This document shows, one piece after another, positions 1 to 3,313 of a DNA stretch of 5,086 bases (positions within the stretch are counted from its first letter, which is position 1; each line of letters starts with the position of its first letter). The stretch lies in contig CAZCDM010000172.1 of the NCBI GenBank assembly GCA_964497475.1, forward strand, positions 1 to 5,086, in the 5' to 3' direction. Position numbers and translations under genes: made by a program. Under the pieces are notes generated by a model that ran no database searches, was not told the origin of the DNA, and saw only the letters and a list, made by a program, of their open reading frames with translations. This stretch comes from CAZCDM01 sp964497475. GTDB taxonomy: Bacteria > Planctomycetota > Phycisphaerae > SM23-33.

Positions 1-87
1 CCACCTCCCCGGCCGCCTTGCAAAACCAATGTTCCCCGCGGTACCATGGTTCAAACTACAACAGATGCTAACCTTTTGGGGCATTAG
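1..87. other. 5' region upstream of the sigma factor gene
   Basis: This stretch is visibly less GC-rich than the genes that follow, which fits a promoter/leader region. No confident promoter can be named. TTGCAA (18-23) and TACCAT (42-47), 18 bp apart, each match the sigma-70 consensus at only four of six positions. The stretch carries overlapping short palindromes (CCGCGG 36-41, GGTACC 40-45, ACCATGGT 43-50) and a 5-bp inverted repeat AACCA/TGGTT (24-28 and 47-51). These could be part of an operator or could be chance. All three forward frames are open at the left edge of the window, but none gives a recognisable protein tail. Confidence 0.4.
46..87 (+). other. Short upstream ORF (13 codons) in frame with, and abutting, the sigma gene
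   Basis: An ATG at 46 opens 13 codons (MVQTTTDANLLGH) closed by an amber TAG at 85-87. The very next codon is the GTG at 88 that starts the sigma factor, in the same reading frame. The codons are AT-rich compared with the downstream gene, and no good Shine-Dalgarno precedes the ATG, so it may be non-coding leader sequence. If translated, termination directly next to the GTG could allow reinitiation. Alternatively, the amber codon may have truncated an originally longer N-terminus. I cannot choose between these from the sequence. Confidence 0.25.
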
Positions 88-714
88 GTGTCCAACTCAT
101 CAGACAGCTATGGCTCGGATGTACGCGAATCGGCACAATCGCCTGCGGATGCAGAGCTTGTAGGCCGCACCCTCGCCGGCGACGCCGACGCCTTCGCCCA
201 GCTCGTCAGGCGGTACCAGCGTCAGGCCAACGCCATCGCCTACCGCCTGCTGAACCACCGCGACGACGCGATGGAAGTCGTTCAGGACGCCTTTCTTCGC
301 AGTTACGACCGGCTGGCGAGCCTGGACAAGCCCGAGCGGTTCGGGCCCTGGCTGCTGCGGATTGTCAACAACACAGCCCTGAACCGGCGGCGCCGCCGCG
401 CCCTGCGGAAGCACCCCTCGCTGGATACCGCCGCCGATGATGACGGGCCGAGCCTCGGCGCCAGGCAGATCGACCCGCGGGCCGACACGCCGCTGGACAT
501 CGCGGCCGGCAGCGACCTGCGGCAGCGGCTGCGGCAGGCGATCGATGCTCTGCCCGAGCTGCAACGCCAGGCCCTGGTGCTCTTCAGCATCGAGAAGCTG
601 CCCCAGAAGGAAGTCGCCGAGGTGATGGACACCAGCGTCGAGGCGGTGAAGTGGCACGTGTTTACCGCGCGGAAGATGCTCAAGGAACAATTCAAGGAGA
701 TGCTGGAACAATGA
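88..714 (+). CDS. ECF-family RNA polymerase sigma factor
   Basis: A 208-residue protein with the two-domain layout of extracytoplasmic-function sigma factors, which direct core RNA polymerase to a small regulon. Region 2 spans about residues 23-100: a helix with GDADAFAQLVRRY, then DDAMEVVQDAFLRSY (core-binding/-10 region), then FGPWLLRIVNNTALNRRRR, the usual end of sigma region 2. A linker rich in Asp and Pro (about 105-145) follows. Region 4 (about 145-200) contains LRQAIDALPELQRQALVLF and the helix-turn-helix LPQKEVAEVMDTSVEAVKWHV, which reads the -35 element. There is no region 3 and no C-terminal sensory extension. GTG at 88 is the first possible start, because an in-frame TAG lies directly before it and no other initiation codon precedes region 2. 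The Shine-Dalgarno is weak (TTGGGG at 76-81). The gene leads a likely operon with the anti-sigma-like gene 22 bp downstream. The exact ECF group and its regulon cannot be told from sequence alone. Confidence 0.93.
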   Translation: MSNSSDSYGSDVRESAQSPADAELVGRTLAGDADAFAQLVRRYQRQANAIAYRLLNHRDDAMEVVQDAFLRSYDRLASLDKPERFGPWLLRIVNNTALNRRRRRALRKHPSLDTAADDDGPSLGARQIDPRADTPLDIAAGSDLRQRLRQAIDALPELQRQALVLFSIEKLPQKEVAEVMDTSVEAVKWHVFTARKMLKEQFKEMLEQ

Positions 715-729
715 CACTGGCTGCACCGC

Positions 730-733
730 GGAG
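730..733 (+). promoter_or_regulatory. Ribosome binding site of the anti-sigma gene, bearing on start choice
   Basis: GGAG lies 3 nt before the ATG at 737 and 6 nt before the adjacent ATG at 740. The spacing favours the second ATG, so the mature protein may start Met-Asp-Trp rather than Met-Met-Asp-Trp. The difference is one residue. Confidence 0.5.
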
Positions 734-736
734 TGA

Positions 737-1357
737 ATGATGGACTGGAATGAAACAAAACGACAGGCCCGCCTGGCCCGCTGGCTCGATGGCGAGATGA
801 CGCCGGCCGAGCTGGCCGAGCTGCGCAGCGACGCCCAGGCCGATGCCGACCTGGCCGCCGAGATGGCCCGCTACGAGTCGCTGGAGAACCTCCTGGCCGA
901 GCTGCGCGATGAGCCCAGCGGTATCGACGAGCAGGTGCAGTTCGAGGCGATCATGCAGGCCGTCCGTTCGCGCCGGCGCAATCGCTGGTGGCGACCGGTA
1001 CTGGGCCTGGCTGCTGCGGCGGCTGCTGCGGTGCTCGTCGTGGCCAGCGTCGTGCTGATGCAGCAGGACCCCGCCGCAACCACAACAGGGCAGGGCGGGC
1101 AAACCATCGCGACCAACACGCCAAGCCCCCCCGAGCCGATCAACCTCGACGACGGGCGGGTACGCGTAGCCATGGTCGCCGGGCCGGGCCAGTCGGTCGG
1201 GCGCATCGCCGCCGAGCCGGTCCGCCTGGACAGCGGCGCGATTCCCGGTCGGCCTCGTTCCGGCGGCGGAACCGTTGTGGTCACCACCGGCCCGGAGCTG
1301 CCCGCGCCGGCCGGCGGATGGGCGGCCGATTCCATGATCGATTTCTTCGGCGGGTAA
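737..1357 (+). CDS. Single-pass membrane anti-sigma-like protein (zinc-less)
   Basis: A 206-residue protein directly downstream of the ECF sigma gene. The cytoplasmic N-terminal part (about 1-83) is acidic and helical. It contains LARWLDGEMTPAELAEL, a pattern common at the N-terminus of anti-sigma factors encoded beside ECF genes. A basic stretch RSRRRNRWWR (77-86) precedes one transmembrane helix (about 87-108, very Ala/Val rich), so the positive-inside rule puts the N-terminus in the cytoplasm. The outer part (about 109-206) is low in predicted structure: Thr, Gly and Pro rich, ending in GGWAADSMIDFFGG. The protein has no Cys and no His, so it cannot carry the HxxxCxxC zinc motif of ZAS anti-sigma factors and is unlikely to sense thiol oxidation. 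It probably binds and sequesters the sigma factor at the membrane. The role is inferred mainly from gene order, topology and the N-terminal motif. Start at 737 or 740 (see the ribosome binding site). Confidence 0.78.
   Translation: MMDWNETKRQARLARWLDGEMTPAELAELRSDAQADADLAAEMARYESLENLLAELRDEPSGIDEQVQFEAIMQAVRSRRRNRWWRPVLGLAAAAAAAVLVVASVVLMQQDPAATTTGQGGQTIATNTPSPPEPINLDDGRVRVAMVAGPGQSVGRIAAEPVRLDSGAIPGRPRSGGGTVVVTTGPELPAPAGGWAADSMIDFFGG
1010..1033 (+). repeat. 12-bp tandem duplication within the transmembrane helix codons
   Basis: GCTGCTGCGGCG is followed immediately by GCTGCTGCGGTG, two 12-bp units differing at one base. The repeat is in frame and encodes Ala-Ala-Ala-Ala then Ala-Ala-Ala-Val (residues 92-99), forming the poly-alanine core of the anti-sigma membrane segment. 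It adds about one helical turn and may vary in length between related strains. Confidence 0.5.
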
Positions 1358-1372
1358 CGCCGAGCGAACACC

Positions 1373-1380
1373 AAGGAGCT
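1373..1380 (+). promoter_or_regulatory. Strong Shine-Dalgarno of the STN-domain gene
   Basis: AAGGAGCT lies 4 nt before the ATG at 1385 (GGAG is 6 nt before it). It is the strongest ribosome binding site in the three-gene sigma cluster and supports both this start and high translation of the secreted product relative to the sigma factor. Confidence 0.7.
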
Positions 1381-1384
1381 TTCC

Positions 1385-2494
1385 ATGAAATATTGTGTAG
1401 CGACGATAGCCCTCGCAGCCATGCTGGCCCTGGCCGGAGCAGCCCAGGGCGAGACCCTCCAGGCCGGTCTGGATACGCCCATCAGTGTCAGCCTCGACCA
1501 GGAGCCTATCGAGGCGGTCTTTGCCCGTCTGGGCAAGCTGGCCGGGGTCGAGTTCGAACTCGCCGACGACGTCTACGTTTTCCTGCCCTACGGCCGAAAG
1601 ACGAGGCTGAACGTTTCGCTCGATGCGATCTCGCTCCGCCGGGCTCTGCCGACGCTTCTGGCCAGTCAGGGGCTGGACTACACCATCGCCGCCGAGTCGG
1701 TGCGGATCGGCCCGGCCGAGCCGCTGGTGCGCATGGCTCGCAGGGCAACGTACGAGGAGCTGCGCGTGCTCGGCACACTGATGACCACACGGCTGGACCG
1801 CCCGGCTGGTTCGTTGGCCGAGGCGCTGGCCCTGGCTGGGCCCGTCAAGGGGCTCGATGCACCGGGCCTGAGCGAGGCCACCCGCAAGGCCGCCCTGCAA
1901 CGCGCCAACCAGGTCCTGCCGGCCACCCTCGCTGCCTGGCTGGACCGCTACGGTGCCGAGGTCGACCTCACCTGGTATCTCGACGGCCAGACCGTCCACT
2001 TCCTCTCGCGACGCAAGCAGATCGCCCGCCAGTTGCAGCGCATCGTCTCGGTGCGATACCAGAACGCCCCGATCGACCAGGTTCTGCGCGACCTGGCGGC
2101 CAAGGCGCACACCCGGCTGCAATTCCAGCCCGGCGTGCTGAATCTCCTGCCCGACTCGGTTGCCAAAAACTTCTCGCTCATCATGGCCGATGCGACCATC
2201 GACCAGGCCCTGGAAACCATCGCCGGCTCGACCGGGCTGGAATTCCAGACCCGCTCGGACGGCCTGCTGGTCAAGCCCTCGGTCTACCTCGAAGTGGTGA
2301 CCGGCTCGGCCCAGCCCCGCCGGCGCGGGCGACCCGCATTCGTCATCGAGCGAACCATTCCCAACCCCGGCGGCGATCCGATCCGCATTCTCGTCCTGCC
2401 CGAGGAGGTCTCGCCCGAGCTGGAACGCGCCATCCGCGCCGATGCCGACCGCGCCATGGAGGCCGTCGAGCGTCACTATACTCCCCAGCCGTAA
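1385..2494 (+). CDS. Secreted STN-domain (secretin/TonB N-terminal-like) repeat protein
   Basis: A 369-residue protein with a clear Sec signal peptide: Lys2, a hydrophobic stretch 5-19, and cleavage likely after AQG (residue 22). There is no lipobox, so it is predicted to be soluble and exported. The mature part holds repeated STN-like units with the pattern beta-helix-beta. Unit one (about 32-110) has ISVSLDQEPIEAVFARLG, then LNVSLDAISLRRALPTLL and a DYTI..ESVRIGP strand pair. A divergent middle half-unit (about 178-208) has LPATLAAWLDRYGAEV then TVHFLSR. Unit three (about 221-298) has VRYQNAPIDQVLRDLAAKA, then FSLIMADATIDQALETIAG and FQTRSDGLLVKP. STN domains occur at the periplasmic ends of secretins and TonB-dependent transducers and mediate protein-protein contacts. 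No barrel or secretin domain follows here. Gene position suggests it works with the anti-sigma factor 27 bp upstream, perhaps as ligand or sensor. That role is inference. Confidence 0.75.
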   Translation: MKYCVATIALAAMLALAGAAQGETLQAGLDTPISVSLDQEPIEAVFARLGKLAGVEFELADDVYVFLPYGRKTRLNVSLDAISLRRALPTLLASQGLDYTIAAESVRIGPAEPLVRMARRATYEELRVLGTLMTTRLDRPAGSLAEALALAGPVKGLDAPGLSEATRKAALQRANQVLPATLAAWLDRYGAEVDLTWYLDGQTVHFLSRRKQIARQLQRIVSVRYQNAPIDQVLRDLAAKAHTRLQFQPGVLNLLPDSVAKNFSLIMADATIDQALETIAGSTGLEFQTRSDGLLVKPSVYLEVVTGSAQPRRRGRPAFVIERTIPNPGGDPIRILVLPEEVSPELERAIRADADRAMEAVERHYTPQP

Positions 2495-2555
2495 GCGCGG
2501 GGCTCCGGCAGGGCAGTTTGACTCATGCTTGCGAAACGATACGTCCGATAACGGT

Positions 2556-2577
2556 TCTGATGAAAGGAGTCATCAGA
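2556..2577 (+). promoter_or_regulatory. Perfect 8-bp hairpin presenting the Shine-Dalgarno in its loop
   Basis: TCTGATGA (2556-2563) and TCATCAGA (2570-2577) are exact reverse complements. The six bases between them, AAGGAG (2564-2569), are the ribosome binding site of the 32-residue ORF that starts at 2577. The last stem base is the A of its ATG. In RNA this would expose the Shine-Dalgarno in the loop while pairing the bases just before the start codon, a layout that could tune initiation or be bound by a protein or small RNA. As DNA it is also a 22-bp interrupted palindrome, so a dimeric repressor site is an alternative. The palindrome is seen directly; its function is inferred. Confidence 0.6.
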
Positions 2578-2675
2578 TGAAGTCGACGGATTCGACACGC
2601 AAGAGTATTGTCTGGGAACTTGTCCTCGTGGCGGTCTGGCTGGCCGTAGCGGTGTTGACCGTCACAAACGCTTGA
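2577..2675 (+). CDS. 32-residue single-helix membrane microprotein
   Basis: The protein begins MKSTDSTRKSIVWELV and ends AVLTVTNA. A short polar N-terminus with Lys2, Arg8 and Lys9 precedes one hydrophobic helix (about residues 11-29, with Trp13 and Trp21). The positive-inside rule predicts a cytoplasmic N-terminus. Glu14 sits inside the hydrophobic segment, which is unusual and could matter for partner binding or ion contact. The frame is open further upstream, but the ATG at 2577 is the convincing start because AAAGGAGT (2563-2570) lies 6 nt before it. It follows the STN gene by 82 bp on the same strand and ends before a probable terminator region. I do not recognise a family. Candidate roles are a regulatory membrane peptide, a membrane-complex subunit or a toxin-like peptide; none is supported beyond topology. 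Confidence 0.6.
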   Translation: MKSTDSTRKSIVWELVLVAVWLAVAVLTVTNA

Positions 2676-2712
2676 GCTACCGCTGTCTGAAACTTGCCTT
2701 GTGCAGGTAGGT

Positions 2713-2735
2713 CTCGCTTCCGGGGAGGAATCGAG
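2713..2735. repeat. Inverted repeat/hairpin downstream of the microprotein
   Basis: CTCGCTTCC (2713-2721) pairs with GGAATCGAG (2727-2735) around the loop GGGGA, with eight of nine positions complementary and a single C/T mismatch. It begins 37 nt after the microprotein stop. No T-run follows on the + strand (TGAGGTAATTA comes next), so it does not look like an intrinsic terminator by itself. It may act as an mRNA-stabilising or pausing structure. Confidence 0.4.
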
Positions 2736-2747
2736 TGAGGTAATTAT

Positions 2748-2768
2748 GCGCCCTTCAGGGCGTTTCCT
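2748..2768. terminator. Putative terminator between convergent genes
   Basis: CGCCC (2749-2753) and GGGCG (2758-2762) form a 5-bp stem, extendable by a G-T pair, around the loop TTCA. It is followed on the + strand by TTTCCTTT, an interrupted T-tract. This would end transcription coming from the microprotein. The - strand side is AT-rich (CATAATTA), so it could also work weakly for the macro gene, whose TGA stop (2757-2755) lies in the loop. The stem is short, so efficiency is uncertain. Confidence 0.4.
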
Positions 2769-3276
2769 TTGCGCGGCGGTCGCGCACCTCGCAGAAAATC
2801 TTCATCGCCGCCGGGTCCAGCAGCACGAAGTAAACATCTCGCAGCACGGTCGGCTGGGCGATGTGGACATGGACTTCGTCCAGCATGATCGCCGCGCACT
2901 GGTCCAGCGGAAACCCCGCAATGCCCGTACCGACGGCCGGGAAGGCAATGGTGCGGATGTCGTACTGCTCGGCCAGGTTCAACGCCGCGCGGGTCGAGTT
3001 CCGCAACGCCTCGGCCGTCGTCGGCGAGCCCATCGACATCGACGCCTGATGGATCACAGACCTCGCCGGTAAGTTGCCGGCGGGGGTAATCGCCGCCTGG
3101 CCGACCTGGATCGGCCCGTGCGCGTCGCAGGCCGCCTGGATGTCCGGCCCGCCGGCCCGGCGGATCGCACCGGCCAGGCCCCCGCCGAGGATCAACTCGT
3201 TATTCGCCGCGTTGACGACCGCATCGACGCGGTAGCTCGTCAGATCGCCCTGTTCGATGTGAATTGTCGTGGCCAT
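2755..3276 (-). CDS. Macro-domain protein (ADP-ribose binding, probable ADP-ribosyl/O-acetyl-ADP-ribose hydrolase)
   Basis: A 173-residue protein consisting of a single macro domain, the usual size for stand-alone bacterial members. Macro domains bind ADP-ribose, and many remove it from proteins or deacetylate O-acetyl-ADP-ribose in the cytoplasm. Visible motifs in order: GDLTSYRVDAVVNAANN (10-26, with the adenine-side Asp11 and Asn22/Asn25), the glycine loop LGGGLAGAIRRAGG (30-43), GPIQVGQAAITPAGNLPARSVIHQA (54-78), and the phosphate loop AFPAVGTGIAGFP (111-123). MacroD/YmdB-type enzymes have a catalytic Asp in the glycine loop (VDGAI). Here that position is Ala35, as in the Af1521-like branch (VAYAI), so the chemistry may differ from MacroD. 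ATG at 3276 is the start, with no Shine-Dalgarno upstream. The gene is divergent from the BatA/VWA gene and convergent with the sigma cluster, and no functional link to either is evident. Confidence 0.92.
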   Translation of the reverse strand: MATTIHIEQGDLTSYRVDAVVNAANNELILGGGLAGAIRRAGGPDIQAACDAHGPIQVGQAAITPAGNLPARSVIHQASMSMGSPTTAEALRNSTRAALNLAEQYDIRTIAFPAVGTGIAGFPLDQCAAIMLDEVHVHIAQPTVLRDVYFVLLDPAAMKIFCEVRDRRAKETP

Positions 3277-3292
3277 GTCGCCGCATTATAGT
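3264..3292 (+). promoter_or_regulatory. Promoter of the BatA/VWA gene, probably leaderless
   Basis: TTGTCG (3264-3269, four of six to TTGACA) is separated by exactly 17 bp from TATAGT (3287-3292, five of six to TATAAT). The gene's ATG begins at 3300, seven bases past the -10, which is where transcription normally starts. The mRNA would then begin at or within a base or two of the start codon. The only Shine-Dalgarno-like sequence, GAGG at 3294-3297, is 2 nt from the ATG and too close to act normally. Confidence 0.5.
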
Positions 3293-3313
3293 AGAGGCCA
3301 TGCTCGCAATCAG
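3285..3313 (-). promoter_or_regulatory. Promoter of the macro-domain gene, probably leaderless
   Basis: Read on the - strand, 3290-3285 is a perfect TATAAT. Eight bases (GCGGCGAC) separate it from the macro ATG at 3276, so transcription should begin 0-2 nt before the start codon. No Shine-Dalgarno lies in that gap. The -35 side is poor: CTGATT (3313-3308) at 17-bp spacing matches only three positions. This -10 overlaps the + strand TATAGT, making a shared, nearly symmetrical element that could fire in both directions. Confidence 0.45.

Noticed and set aside
18..47. Sigma-70 promoter TTGCAA-N18-TACCAT before the sigma gene
   Set aside because: Only four of six bases match in each box, and ECF genes are often autoregulated through a different promoter type. 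Too weak to list as a promoter.
692..2476. 594-codon open frame on the - strand opposite the anti-sigma and STN genes
   Set aside because: The + strand genes show clear domains, a signal peptide, a membrane helix and ribosome binding sites. The - strand translation is a Gly/Gln/Arg/Asp-rich composition typical of a shadow frame in GC-rich DNA, with no recognisable motif.
2486..2510. Possible terminator after the STN gene (AGCC...GGCT around the stop codon)
   Set aside because: Four-base arms with a ten-base loop and no T-run. Not convincing.
2518..2552. Separate promoter for the microprotein: TTGACT (2518-2523) with GATAAC (2547-2552) or GATACG (2538-2543)
   Set aside because: The spacings are 23 and 14 bp, outside the workable range. 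A CGATA direct repeat (2537-2541, 2546-2550) is present but too short to interpret. Own transcription remains possible but unsupported.
988..2580. 530-codon open frame on the + strand running across the anti-sigma and STN genes
   Set aside because: It is out of frame with both supported genes, extremely Arg/Gly/Pro rich, and shows no motif. Its last codons only supply the ATGA overlap with the microprotein.
2746..3072. + strand ORF starting ATG 2746 with GAGG five bases upstream, antisense to the macro gene
   Set aside because: The spacing looks like a real start, but the frame lies fully inside the well-supported macro-domain gene and its translation has no family features.
3264..3299. Upstream TTG start extending the BatA/VWA protein by 12 residues
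   Set aside because: The extension (SWPCRRIIVEA) is not part of the BatA N-terminus, overlaps the first codons of the divergent gene and would cross the promoter.
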